Notes: generated by a model from the letters alone, not told the origin. A stretch of DNA of 64,000 nucleotides from Sceloporus undulatus (GCF_019175285.1 NC_056527.1:120863273-120927272); one strand, 5' to 3'; positions 53,878 to 64,000 are shown, counted from the first letter of the stretch. A program made the numbers and translations.

Positions 53878-56732
53878 TCAAGGAAAAGTGATAGTGGTGA
53901 GCGGCATGAGCTCAAGCGTCTGTTCGAGGGAAGGGCGCTGCTCTTGGCCATCCATGGCATGACCGTTCCTGTAGTGGCCATACTCAAATTTAATCCGCAG
54001 CTCTCCGATTTTGGAGTGGGGGAGGATGTCTGGGATCCACTCAATGATGAAAGGCGTTGGCTCCTTCTGGTCGGGGGACGTGTTGCCTGAGAGGAAGGAA
54101 AACAGAAAGAGGAGAGCAGCATTTCAAAGCCTCTTCCAACATCACGCATGGAAACTTCGGCTCCTTTTGACATTCCTAAAATGAGCTGGGAGAGAGGTGA
54201 GCAGGAAAGCTCCAAACCCCAAATATAATACACTTTAGCTATTTCACTGAGAGGTGACAATTATCATTAAACAATGGAAGAGATGGGACACAGAGGGAGC
54301 TTGCTTTCTGCTGTTCCAGTGGACATGGCTGAAACTTAAAGGTTCAAATGACAAGAAAGGAAATTCTAACTGAACATTAGCAAGAACTTCCTGGTCTGAC
54401 AGTGGAAGAGGGCAGTGCTCTTCAATCTTTAGTTCTTTATGTTTTTGGACTGCAACTCACCAAAGTCCCAGGCAGCAAGGCCAAAGATCAGGGAGCCAAA
54501 GTGCAACAACATCTAGAAGACTAAGGGCTGAGAAACATCAGAGCAGACTACTTGGAGAAGTGGACGACTCTACTTTGTTGGCTGCGTTTAAACTGAGTTT
54601 GGGGTGTCCCACTCGTAGGAGTGCTTTAGTTGTGGACTCCTGTACTGGGAAGGGTTTGACAAGACAGCCCTTGGGATCCCTCCCAACTCTGTGATTCTGT
54701 GAACTTACCAACTTTTAGGAAGGTCTTCACCTCCAAAGGACGGAGAATCGGCTGCTTCTCCAGGCGTCCGTAGGCCTCCGGTATGCTCTCGACTTCAACC
54801 TTGGGGCACTTAAAAGGCTCATAGGTGCCATCCCGGTTCTGGATAAAGCTGCGTGTTATTTCCAGGGGCATCTGGGAAGACAGACCAGGACAAGAAGATG
54901 ATGGAGGCCCTCCTGACTGGGCCCTTCTCCAGCAAGCTCTCTAAGCTTAGTGCCTCACCACCACCACCAAAGAAATAAGATGTTAAACTTTCTTGTAGAT
55001 GGTTGATGGAACACTTTGCGCTAACACTCAGAATTACAGGGTTATTCAAGTTCCCAATCTGGCAGGAATTTAGGCTGGGATCCTGCCTCAAAGTGTGGAT
55101 ATTATTAATACTCCACATGTGCAGCTCCATGCTTCCACTCACAAGGCAACTGTTGAGCCCCGCAGGTCCTGCCACAGCTGTTTACTGGGTCAGGAGGAGA
55201 TGGATGGAAGGCCACCAGGCTATGTCCAGCTGCACTTCTGCAGATATGGTCAAAGAAATGGGGTTCCTCTCCTGGGTCTCCAGCAATATCCTCAAGAAAC
55301 ATTACCCCATTTCTCTTCCCCCCAGTTGCAGAACTGTAGTCTGTCACCTTCCCCCTTCCAGCCAAAAGCCATGGCAGCACCCTGGGGCCTGACCTTTTTA
55401 GCTGAACATTTGTTTTAAATTATTGTAAACTTCCTCAGGGCTCTGGGCAGGAGAAGGGTAGGATATAAATGAATGAATGAATGAATGAATGACATGTCAT
55501 CCAACTTGCTCACATTTAGATGAAAGGCTGACAGAAGCATAAAAGGATCTTACCTGAAGTGTATCAAAAATCTGTTTGACCTGCAAGATGTTGGTGATGT
55601 GCCATGTATATTTGGAAAAGGTACCCAGGGGGAGGGCATCTTTCCGGACAAAAGCTGGAAGCAAACAAACTTGTCAGGAAAGCTGATTTGCTACGTGGAC
55701 ACAGCCCTGCAATTGCCTGTGACCAACTCATAAGGTGTTTATGTATGCGCCTTCAAGTTGCTTTTCAACTTATGGCAACCCCATGGATTTCATAGGGGTT
55801 TTTTTAGGAGACACTCCTCATGGCTGGTTACCTGTGGTTGAATTTGGGAGCCGCTTCTTCGCACTCCCAATGGAAATCCGCTTCTGGAGGGCCTCAAAGA
55901 AAGAGTGGGGGATGTGGAACACCAGTGGGTCCGGTTTGCCTGGGGAAAGAAAGCTGTTGGGAAAAAGGCCCAGGGAAAAGGTGCATGCATAGAAATGTTA
56001 TCCCAAATTGTTACACGAGGTTGGGATAGACTGTCGCCTAAAAGACAGAACCAAGCTTAGGAGATAAAACATCTTCAAGGAATCCATAAAGGCAAGTGTG
56101 GGCAAGTGCATAAGGGCAGGGGACACTTGCCCCTTGCAGGCCACACACCTCCACAGCAAGCCTGAATACCTCCATTTTCCTCCATAGTCCCTCTCAAAAG
56201 GCTGTTGTGCAAGTTAAATCAAGCTGGAATGCAGATCCTTCCCTGTAACTATTTATGGAGGGGGTGATAAATGGAGCCCAAAACCTCTTTGATTTGAGAG
56301 GCACAGAGCAGCGGAGGCATTCAGCTTGGTGATTTTTGTGATAAAAAGTGTTTCCAAGGTGGACTTACCATCAAACTGGTAATGCATAGCTTGATGGATC
56401 CGCTCAGTGACGCTGGCTAGCCACTCCTGGAAGGACATGGTCACCTGCGACTCATCCAGCCCTTGGCTGCAAACTGAGAGAAAGGAAAGGTTTGTGACCC
56501 TTGGTCTCCATCTAGCGGACTAAAGCAGACACAACACATCCAGGGACAAAGGAACAGATGCCCCGACTGACTATCACAATTATACATTGAAGATTTATTG
56601 GAGATTAGCAAAATGCCCATCACAACAACAGCGCTGTGTGGGGAGATACAGTGCATTTTTGAGCAGAGGTCTATTGAATCTCCCTAGTTACAGGTCACCT
56701 GGATCAGGGTGAGTGGCATATAATATATATAT

Positions 56733-56780
<48 letters not shown>

Positions 56781-58986
56781 TATAATAATAATAGAAGTTC
56801 TGCATTCAAAATATTCCTGCTGAAGTTCTTTTTGAGGTTGTGTGTGTGACAAGACCCCTGCTGCCTTGGGGAGCTCCTTGAACCAAAACTCACCTTGCCG
56901 TTTAAGCGAAGCAACGGATGGCTTTTTCAGTCCACTTTTCCGGAGGTTGCTGTTTGCCAGGTCTTGTGACAAGAGGGGGCTATTTGTCTGCAGGCCTTAA
57001 ATTGAAAGTGGAAACAGCTTCAGAATTAGTGGTCCATTGTGACCAGTAGTTTCTCATAGCTTCTTTGTATATGGCTGAGGGAAGAATATCTTCAAGGTAT
57101 ATGGGACTATCAACCAAAGATCCATCATTTATTTATGTGCCATACTGGCTGCCAGAGTGCTGCTGGCAAGTTATAATGAGGAACACACAGCAACTCTGTT
57201 GCAAGTGCTCCACTGGCAACCAGTCCATTTTCGGGAAGAAATCAAAGAGCTGGTCATGACCTATAAAGCCCTATGAGGCTTGGGTCCAGGCCGACTGAAA
57301 GTCCCTGTCTCCCTACATGAGCTTGTGTGAATTTTAAGATATTTGGAATAGGGCTTTCTTCAGTCCCATTACCATCACAGGTGAGTTTGGTGCGAACATG
57401 AGAGATAGAGCCTTCTTGGTGGCTTCTCCCAGGCTGGGGAATTGCCTCCCAGAAGATACTAAACACAAGCTAAACCCCAAGATTTTGATGGCAGGGAAGG
57501 GGGCAACTCAAGAATGATTCTCCTCCCTTTCTCTCATGTTGTCTTTGGCCCTCCATGCACTTTGAGACTGACAGTATTGCCAGAAACCCAACTAAAGTGT
57601 CAAAAAATTGCATCCTCTTGAAACCAGCCCTGCCTGGTTCATGTGCACATGGCACATGCTGACAGAGGAACCATCCAGATCAACATGCAACACAAACCTT
57701 CTCTAAAGATGAACAACAACAATGCAAGAAGCCAAAATCTGAACCCCTCACCCAACGTTTCCTCTTTTTTCCTCCTTTTTGCCTTGGAGACTGCGGTGTC
57801 TCCAGAGTGTAGAACAGCTTCCGGAGGACAAACAGGCGGAGCTCCTATTGCTGGCTTCAGATCTGGGGATGCAGAAAGGGAGAGAAATGATGCAGAGAAT
57901 GTGTTACATGTTAAGTGTCTGCCTGTATTACAGCCATACACTGAAACAGCCAAATACCATCAACAAGAGGAACCAGTAGTCACTGTCATGTTCACTTCCA
58001 CATAAAAGACGGCTTGCATGTGGTTGGAAAGACCTAAAAATGCTTTTCTGCATAAATAAATAAATAAACTTGCTTCCTGTCCTACAATAATGTTCCCCAA
58101 ACTCAGCTGGCAGCCTGGCACATCCATCCAGCCTCCCCACAGCAATGCCTCACCCTTACCTACCATCAGAATAACAGGTAAGGAAATCTGCAAACTCCTG
58201 AGCCAAAGCATCATCGCTGGTGAAGGCACAGATGCAGGCAAAGAAGTGGAGGCACTTCTGGCCCGTCTCCTCCTTGGAAGGAGCGGCCTTGCTGGATTTC
58301 AAGGACTGGCAGGAGCAGAAAAAGCGTGGCTCCATCACATTCCTGTGGTTGGCCTTGTGGGCGAAGGAGGCATGGAGGTAGCCCAGGCTGTGCTTCTGGC
58401 TGGCTTTGCACTTGACCACCATGATGTTCTTGGTGATCCTTTGGACCAGTGGGCCTGTGGGTTCAGTGGCCAGCTGCCAGATGGTTTGTTTGGTTTCAGG
58501 AGGGGCCTGCATCGAGTTCAAGATGGAGCTTTTCAGGGTTAAGGGGGTGGCCTCTGCCTGGCAGTTCGCTGCCAGCTTAATGTGCTGGCACTGGTTCTCC
58601 CCAACGCCTTGGGCAGTCGCCTTCAGGCACGACGGCACATAGCAGCGTCCAGAGCTCAGCTGTGTCAGGATGGTCCCATCAACAGTCTGGATAGTGGTCT
58701 CCGAAACCCCCAACTCTACAAAGCACCGTCCGTCTGGGCCCCGGTCCCTCTGCCGCACTGAGTAGACTTGCAGGTCTGAACCGGTGATGATTTTGACAGC
58801 ATCAATGCTGGTCTGCTTCCGAGTGCCATAGCGGAAGACGGTGCCACAGGTCTTGTTCTTGCAGCTCAGCCCACGCGTCCCGTTGTAGGTGCCACATCGG
58901 GGGCATTTCCTGATGCCCCTCAGAGTGGCTTTCCCCAAGTCCGACAGGAAAGCTGGAACTTTGCTCCTTAGGGAACTAGATTCCAT
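53878..58986 (-). CDS. C2orf42: C2orf42 homologue, eight coding exons, 573 aa
   Basis: Exons in transcript order: 58986-58164, 57862-57752, 56995-56894, 56473-56369, 55939-55832, 55654-55554, 54871-54709, 54086-53878 (stop TGA). All junctions are GT-AG and frame-consistent. The product is 573 aa; the human protein is 574 as remembered and nearly identical over long stretches ([61 protein letters not shown]). Near the N-terminus C28-x2-C31 and C42-x4-C47 look like a treble-clef zinc site. At 224-253 the order CSC...CLH...CIC resembles a SWIM-type C-x-C...C-x-H. A basic KAKRRKK run (exon 2) may be a nuclear signal. Its role is not established. The order MXD1...C2orf42, with C2orf42 on the opposite strand, matches human 2p13.3. 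No defect is seen. Confidence 0.96.
54420..54540. repeat. Fold-back element B in C2orf42 intron 7
   Basis: TTTTTGGACTGCAACTCACC, an AAAGTGCAACAACATCTAGA arm, and outer ends TCTTCAATCTTTAGTT and AAGGGCTGAGAAACATC match family B. Confidence 0.45.
54646..54702 (+). repeat. CR1 3' tail against the C2orf42 exon 7 donor
   Basis: TTGGGATCCCTCCCAACTCT then GTGATTCTGTGA is the CR1 terminus. It ends directly at the donor GTAAGT of the - strand gene (54708-54703). Confidence 0.65.
55420..55495 (+). repeat. LINE 3' tail with (AATG)n in C2orf42 intron 6
   Basis: GGGCAGGAGAAGGGTAGGAT then ATAAATGAATGAATGAATGA is a retroelement tail with a short tandem end. Confidence 0.6.
55735..55815 (-). repeat. 5S-derived SINE tail in C2orf42 intron 5
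   Basis: GCGCCTTCAAGTTGCTTTTC, CAACCCCATGGATTTCATAG and TTTTTTTAGGAGACACTCCT follow the tail block. It ends about 20 bases from exon 5. Confidence 0.6.
56715..56785. repeat. (TA)n microsatellite in C2orf42 intron 3
   Basis: A run of about 55 bases of TA with two or three interruptions. Confidence 0.85.
57073..57480 (+). repeat. L2-like LINE polymerase end, antisense in C2orf42 intron 2
   Basis: The + frame reads [20 protein letters not shown] and AL before a stop, the hallmark C-terminal segment of L2/CR1-type polymerases. AGAGCCTTCTTGGTGGCTTC and GGGGAATTGCCTCCCAGA follow and match the start of the 20.46 kb L2-like tail. Confidence 0.7.
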
Positions 58987-59084
58987 CCTTCATGGAGACT
59001 AGACAAAAGAGAGGAATGCAAAAGTGAAATGTTGGCAGCGTGGCCCAAAGGCTCACCTTGGGCAAGTCCCACTCTCTCATAGAA

Positions 59085-59222
59085 TCATAGAATCGTAGAG
59101 TTGGAAGAGACCACTAGGGCCATCCAGTCCAACCCCATTCTGCCATGCAGGAAATCCAAATCAAAGCATCCCTGACAGATGGCCATCCAGCCTCTGTTTA
59201 AAGACCTCCAAGGAAGGAGACT
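59085..59222 (-). repeat. CR1 3' end in C2orf42 5' intron
   Basis: AATCATAGAATCGTAGAGTT, CCATCCAGTCCAACCCCATT and TGACAGATGGCCATCCAGCC are the reversed CR1 terminus. It is the best preserved CR1 tail here. Confidence 0.8.
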
Positions 59223-59330
59223 CTCAGCCTCAGAGGAAGGAAAAAACCAAATGAAACCTTCCTGAACAAATGCTTCCAAGAAAACCCTCTGATAGGTTTG
59301 CCTTAGAGTTGCCATTAAGCTGAAAAAGCC
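59222..59330 (+). repeat. SINE core and tail fused to the CR1 piece
   Basis: CTCAGCCTCAGAGGAAGGAA and CCAAGAAAACCCTCTGATAG continue directly from the CR1 segment, so one element broke the other. Confidence 0.6.
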
Positions 59331-59399
59331 TGCCTTTGTACAAAGGGTTGTTGCATTTAAAGTAACATCTCTGTTAATTCTCATGGGCTTTCCCAGAAG

Positions 59400-60470
59400 C
59401 CTTTTGGCAGGTTATTTTTCACATCTGACGCCCATTTATCATCCTCAAGGGTTTCTCTCTTTCAAATAAAGAAACAACATAAACAGAGAAAACAGTTTTA
59501 AAAAGTAATGCGCAGGAGAAGAAAGAAAGGGCAAGAAAGAATGTAATGAGTTACTTCTTTGACTCTGCTACAAGGAGTAGCAATGGGGAGTTCTTTGTAA
59601 ATGCTAATGCCCAACAGGAACGAATTCTCTTCTAGACTCTGACGTAACCATAATGTATAACCACTAATTTGGCATGAGATATATTTTGCCTCCAGATAAC
59701 ATACAATTCTTCTCTGGATTCAAGCTTTCCCCACCTGTTTTCTGCCTCTCCCATATGAAAAGAAAGTGACCATGTTCTGAAGGCTAAATATGAAGCCATC
59801 ATGTTTTTTTATGTTATATCCTTATTAGCCTCAGTTTTCCATCTCCAAAGATGGAAATAAAGACCTGCCTCATGGGTTTATTGTGTGGCTAAATAAACAG
59901 GCTCACTGTGAGCCCTGGCAATGAATGGCCAGAGACAGGAGGGTGGTATAAGACTTAAGTAAATGGCCGCAAAGTAGCCCCCACGGCCAACTCTCACCCC
60001 GGCCTCCATTCCAGATGTCCAAGGGAACAGCATGCGCCAGTTCGGCCGGCCATCCATCAAGGAGGACTGAGCAGAAGACAGTCCTTTAGGCCTCTGTTTT
60101 CTGTGGCTCCGCAAGTGATGGCTGGATGAGGAAGAATGGAATCCGATGGCGCCATTATTCCTTCTGGGATTCCAGTGAGAACGCACAATGCTGGGCCCAA
60201 AGGCGTCACAATTCAAGGGATTCCTGACACAGAACCGCAGCGCCGTTGTTCCAGGGAGGCCTCAAGGAAAGCCCTAAGAAGGATGTAAAGGCCTTTCCTG
60301 AACAGAGCCATTCAGACAGAAAATAAACTCCCTTCCCATCATGCCTTGCGGATCATCCCTCCGCAATAATAGACTGTTCTATTATTCATAGTTTATTTCA
60401 ACTGATACAAAATAGAATTGTAATGCGTTTAATTCTTCTTCTTTTTTAGGGGGGTGGGGATATTATATGT
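59400..60470. other. C2orf42 5' intron, nothing recognised
   Basis: Unique-looking sequence. A GC-richer patch at 59980-60240 has no readable coding or promoter signal. Confidence 0.3.
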
Positions 60471-60479
60471 ACAAGGCAT

Positions 60480-60550
60480 TGTATATTGGAATGATTTTTA
60501 GATGTAAGACGCTTTGATTGTTTGGCAACAGGAAAATGGGGTATAAAGTT

Positions 60551-60581
<31 letters not shown>

Positions 60582-60583
60582 GC
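60480..60583 (+). repeat. L2-like 3' tail with (TTA)n
   Basis: GTAAGACGCTTTGATTGTTT and AAATGGGGTATAAAGTTTCA precede a (TTA)n tract, as at 20.9 kb. Confidence 0.6.
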
Positions 60584-60599
60584 CACAGGCAGTTTTATT

Positions 60600-60705
60600 T
60601 TATTGTATCTATTTTTAATCGATCGTAAGGACAGCACTGGGCAAATCTACAGCACTTTATGAATAAAGCTTAACTAGAATAATAATAGTAATTAATGATA
60701 ATAAT
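60600..60705 (+). repeat. Retroelement tail with ATAATA run
   Basis: CTACAGCACTTTATGAATAA then AGCTTAACTAGAATAATAAT is similar to the 22.4 kb tail. Confidence 0.45.
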
Positions 60706-60784
60706 CTCTGTCCAGTCTTCACTCGGGCAACCCCTTGTCTATAAAAGGAAAGCACTCTGCCTATGCTCAGGGACACTGCTCCAC

Positions 60785-60925
60785 AAACTTTGGTCTTCCA
60801 GGAGCTCTGGACTACAGCTCCCAGAAGCCTCAGCCAGCTTGGTCAACGGTCAGGAATTCTGGGAGCTGGAGTCCAAAACATCTGGAGGACCCAAGTTTCG
60901 GAGCCACTGTGGGCCTAGAGTGCCT
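60785..60925. repeat. Fold-back element B at the CpG island edge
   Basis: CTGGACTACAGCTCCCAGAA and GAATTCTGGGAGCTGGAGTC are inverse. The outer ends are AAACTTTGGTCTTCCAG and GGACCCAAGTTTCGGAGC. Confidence 0.65.
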
Positions 60926-61161
60926 TCTGTTGACGTCATCACGAGGGCGCCCAGGCTGACGCGGGGCAATGACGTCACGCGCCTGCTCCGCTCTCTCCGT
61001 TGCCACAGCAACCCCTTTCGTGCGTGGTCGGGGAGGCCAGACCAGGCCGCCTGTGACGTCATATCCTGTCTCTTTCCTCCGCCCGCTCAAGACCCCCCCC
61101 CCCGACCCTCGGGAAGGCCTCGCCTGAGAGACCTCCGCCGCCGCCCCGCTGCTTTCATTAC

Positions 61162-61250
61162 CTTCCCGGCTTCGAGGGCCTCGGTTTCCAGCCCGGCGTC
61201 CGCCGCGGAGAGCCGGCTGGGCGAGCAGCCTCCACGATGGCGCCTTACAA
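61162..61250 (-). other. C2orf42: Likely non-coding first exon of C2orf42
   Basis: On the - strand GCCGGGAAG is followed by GTAATG, a good donor (exon end 61162). The coding exon has an acceptor TTTTGTCTAG just before TCTCCATGAAGG (exon start 58998). A 5' UTR intron between them is thus supported. The 5' end of the first exon is a guess from the CCAAT position. Confidence 0.5.
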
Positions 61251-61328
61251 ACGGTGTGCGAGCCCCGTCTGTAACGGCCGTTCTGATTGGCCCAGCCGGG
61301 TCACGCGGGCGAGATGCAGGTTCGCGAG

Positions 61329-61347
61329 GCACGACGGGAAATGTAGT
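61329..61347 (-). promoter_or_regulatory. ZNF143/THAP11-like site in the C2orf42 promoter
   Basis: On the - strand it reads ACTACATTTCCCGTCGTGC, close to the known ACTACAATTCCCAGCATGC-type motif. It lies about 90 bases before the inferred start site. Confidence 0.5.
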
Positions 61348-61469
61348 CCCGCCTCCTCCTAACGCTTCCGGGTTCCCAGAGCAAGTTGTTTTGACCAGTC
61401 TCCACAATGGAGGGAGCTGTAATAATGAAATTGGTTTTAAAAATAATAAGGCTGTAGCTGCTCCACCAG

Positions 61470-61556
61470 CTTGGAAAGCTCTTTTCTTGGACTGCAGCAT
61501 CCAGAGCCACCCAGCCAAGAGGGGGATTCTGGGAGTTGTAGTCCAAAACAAAGGAC
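61470..61556. repeat. Fold-back element B
   Basis: CTTTTCTTGGACTGCAGCAT and TTCTGGGAGTTGTAGTCCAA are inverse ends. Confidence 0.55.
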
Positions 61557-61663
61557 CTTCCTCAGCTCTGAATAAAAAGCAGTTGCACCCAGAATTGCCT
61601 GTATTTCCAAAAGCAGCACCAGCCTACACGCCTCCAGAGAAACGCCTTGCGGCTTTTGCAGGT

Positions 61664-61805
61664 GGCATTCCCAAACTCTGGTCCTCTGGGTTATTTTGGA
61701 CTCCGACTCCCTGAAACCCCAGGCTAGCTGTGGCCACCAGCCAGGAATTCTGGGAGCTGGAGTCCAAAACACCTAGAGGACCAACGGTTGGGAACAAAGC
61801 CTCAC
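61664..61805. repeat. Fold-back element B
   Basis: CATTCCCAAACTCTGGTCCT and AGGACCAACGGTTGGGAACA are inverse outer ends. The core is GAATTCTGGGAGCTGGAGTC. Confidence 0.65.
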
Positions 61806-61861
61806 CGCAGGCCCTTTTCTGGCAAAGAATCCAGAGCTGGAACTTGCCACAAAAGGTCACC

Positions 61862-62000
61862 CCAGCCTTTGGGTCTCCAGATGGCTTGGAATTCAGCTCC
61901 CAGAAGCCTCAGCTAGCTTTGGACAACAGCCAGGAATTCTGGGAGCTGAAGTCCAAAACACACGTGGGACCAAAGAGTGGGAACCATTGACCTAAAGGGG
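61862..62000. repeat. Fold-back element B
   Basis: AATTCAGCTCCCAGAAGCCT and CAGGAATTCTGGGAGCTGAA are inverse halves. Confidence 0.65.
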
Positions 62001-62389
62001 AACGCTGAAGGCCATTGCCACTGTCCATGGAAAGAGCTTTGTCCACAGCTGGCTGATCCATCTTTGATGGAGAGGCTTGCTTCTTGGTGCCTGGTTTTGG
62101 GAAGCAGAGGCAGCGATGACAGCGATGGTCTTCCCATGACAATGGCAGAGAAGGAACATGAACCGCAGCACGGTCCAAGAAGCCTATTTTGTGCTGCTCC
62201 TCCGAAGGGACTGGTCACTCCCTGCATTAGACTTTATATGTGACGATTAAAGCCAAACTCTGCCATTCAGAGAGGATCTTGGCCCTGGGAATCTGCATCA
62301 TGTCCAAGAGGTAATGCAAGGAAGAGAGGTGTATGTTCTGTTACTGTTTTGCCTCCAAAGTATTTGCAGCGATGAAAACTGACCCTGGC

Positions 62390-62512
62390 GAGCCACACTC
62401 TCTCTCACCTCAGAGGAAAGCAAAGGCAGACCCCTGTAAAACTACCTTGCCAAGAAAACCATGAGAGAGGGGCACCGTAAGTCAGAAACAACTTGAAGGC
62501 ACACAATGACAA
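62390..62512 (+). repeat. SINE core and tail
   Basis: CTCACCTCAGAGGAAAGCAA through GTCAGAAACAACTTGAAGGC and ACACAATGACAAC. Confidence 0.65.
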
Positions 62513-62539
62513 CCGTTTCAGAATGAGGAACTAGCAAAA

Positions 62540-62640
62540 ACCCATCTGAGGATTCCTTGCCTAAGAAAGCCCTATGAGAAATTGATGGGCTCAATCCAAA
62601 AACAATTGATGGGGTCACTGAAGGCACAGATACCCACAAG
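62540..62640 (+). repeat. 5S-derived SINE tail, + orientation
   Basis: GAGGATTCCTTGCCTAAGAA, GATGGGGTCACTGAAGGCAC is the tail block in the opposite orientation to all other copies. Confidence 0.5.
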
Positions 62641-62644
62641 AAAT

Positions 62645-64000
62645 GGCCATGCTCCTTCAAAGGGATGGAGTCTCTTGTTCGCTCCCATTTGAGGATTTGT
62701 TTAGGATGTTCTTGAAAATGTCTATTACCAGCCATGTGCTCAATGTCTCTCCGTGTGAAAGGGGACTGTTTGGTTTAAGGATTTTTTGCCTCAGGTGATT
62801 TAAGATAAAGGCACGCCAAACTTTCTTCCAACTCCTATGCGACTGTGAAAAACACAACAGGGTTCCTATGTACTTCCTTTCTCAGATCTTACACACCAGG
62901 AATGTTTGGAAAGTAGGTGAGAGAGTAAGCAAAAGGTAAAGATGGCATAAGCAAGCTCATTTTGTTTATTGACATCTTAATGGCTTTCAAAAAGTCGCGG
63001 CTTCTGGAGCGAAGTCCTTCAACTTCTAAACACAAAGTATCAAAACATATTAGTTCAAACAAAGCTTTCAGTGTGTTCAGAGACAAAAATGGGCTGCCTT
63101 TTCCAAAACAAACATCCAAAGAGAAAACATCCCTTCATTCTGTTGCCTGTTAACAGGGTTTTATTCCATCTACAGATTCTCTTTACTAAGAAAGCAAATG
63201 CTAAAAGTTACAAAACAACCACAACCCCCCTTCCAGGGAAAAGGGTTTTCCTTTAGGTCTGCTGTAGACTTATGACAGCAAAGTAGGAGGAAATCCCATT
63301 AAAGCTAGCCCTTGCTAAGCATCTGCTATGGTTCTAACTCTGGCTCATGTGGCAGAATTCAAGAATGCCCTCTGATAAGGTTAATGTGGCTAACTTGGTA
63401 ATAAAAAGTGCCAGGCTTATATTAATTTGTGTTTTGAAGTCTAACTGAGGTCTATTCAGACCATTCAACCTCTTAAAAATACCAAGGAGTCATTACTCGG
63501 TCCCTTTCATCTTTAAACCCCTTCAAATAATTAACTGCTTCCAAAATATGTTAAAGCTTTAATGAGAGTAAACGGAGATTCATTTCTTCCAGGACGTCCA
63601 AACACAGAAAAAAACCTAAGGACAGCAATCGACACTGACAAGACACAAGAAACATTTTGGGGTTTGGTTTCAACTGGGCAATGTGGACAGATAGGCTTAT
63701 TCAACTTAATATGGGCTATTCTATCGCCAAAGATATGGACGCATGGAAATTTCAACGTGGCATGGAACTTGTGGCAAACCTCATGTCCTCTTTTGAAAGA
63801 GTTTGCACAGACAGAGGTGCCAAGCAGAAGATATGTTTATGCAAACAAAAGGCAGCAAGGAGACATAAATGAGAGCAATCCACTGAGATTAAATGTGTCT
63901 TTTAACTATGCTTTTATTTATTTACCTACTATGTTGGGATCAGGTCTGGCCTACAAAACAACAACTGCCACCTGTTAACACAACTGTATTGGACGTCTCA
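62645..64000. other. Right end of window, not identified
   Basis: AT-rich, repeat-poor sequence. In human the next gene beyond C2orf42 is TIA1, with its 3' end nearest, so this could be a - strand 3' UTR. AATAAA on - at 62970-62965 would be compatible. No coding exon was recognised. Confidence 0.25.

Larger units (their letters stand above)
60920..61370. promoter_or_regulatory. CpG-rich promoter region of C2orf42
   Basis: CpG density is far above that of the surroundings. It holds three perfect CRE palindromes TGACGTCA (60931-60938, 60970-60977, 61054-61061). An RFX X-box-like GTTGCCACAGCAAC is at 60999-61012. A - strand CCAAT box lies at 61290-61286. A CTTCCGG ETS-like word sits near 61366. 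A - strand start near 61245 fits best; the CREs then lie in the first intron or serve another start. Confidence 0.7.

Noticed and set aside
1-64000. tRNA genes
   Set aside because: All box A/B-like sequences belong to SINE heads followed by the SINE core and tail. No free-standing tRNA was seen.
1-64000. Retroviral or other LTR elements
   Set aside because: No paired long terminal repeats and no gag, protease, polymerase or envelope-like frame were recognised by eye. Fragments could be missed.
1-64000. CRISPR arrays, bacterial operons, phage or integron features
   Set aside because: The window is vertebrate nuclear DNA. Short tandem repeats present are microsatellites and SINE tails.

Overview
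The window reads as nuclear DNA of a squamate reptile, probably a lizard. Three observations support this. The single-copy exons encode vertebrate proteins with canonical GT-AG introns. The intergenic DNA is full of tRNA-derived and 5S-rRNA-derived SINEs of the Sauria type, with CR1, L2-like and RTE/Bov-B-like LINE remnants and many fold-back DNA elements. One copy of a SPIN-type hAT element, known from several tetrapods including lizards, is also present. The species cannot be fixed from sequence alone.

Layout from left to right. Positions 1-8.1 kb hold the last three coding exons of MXD1 (+ strand; the first exons lie off the left edge) and a very long, repeat-free 3' UTR. Positions 8.1-24.5 kb are intergenic: SINEs, two near-perfect long palindromes, a TA-flanked MITE, and CR1 and L2 tails. 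Positions 24.9-29.0 kb hold a complete four-exon neuronal-type intermediate filament gene (+), closest in motif content to alpha-internexin. Positions 29.4-40.4 kb are intergenic, with a run of 5S-derived SINEs and the SPIN copy. Positions 40.5-52.1 kb hold a complete ten-exon AKR1-type aldo-keto reductase (+). Positions 53.9-61.3 kb hold C2orf42 on the - strand: eight coding exons, a likely 5' UTR exon and a CpG-rich promoter. Positions 61.3-64 kb hold fold-back elements and then sequence that was not identified.

MXD1 and C2orf42 are near neighbours on human 2p13.3, so the outer order is conserved. In mammals the space between them holds ASPRV1 and PCBP1. Here it holds an intermediate filament gene and an aldo-keto reductase, which is the most notable feature of the window. 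The four genes have no evident shared pathway: a MAX-binding repressor, a cytoskeletal protein, an NADPH-dependent reductase, and a protein of unknown role with cysteine/histidine-rich putative zinc-binding motifs. The reductase and C2orf42 are convergent.

All exon junctions were derived by hand from splice consensus, reading-frame continuity and remembered family sequences. No search was run. Family names for the smaller repeats are provisional.
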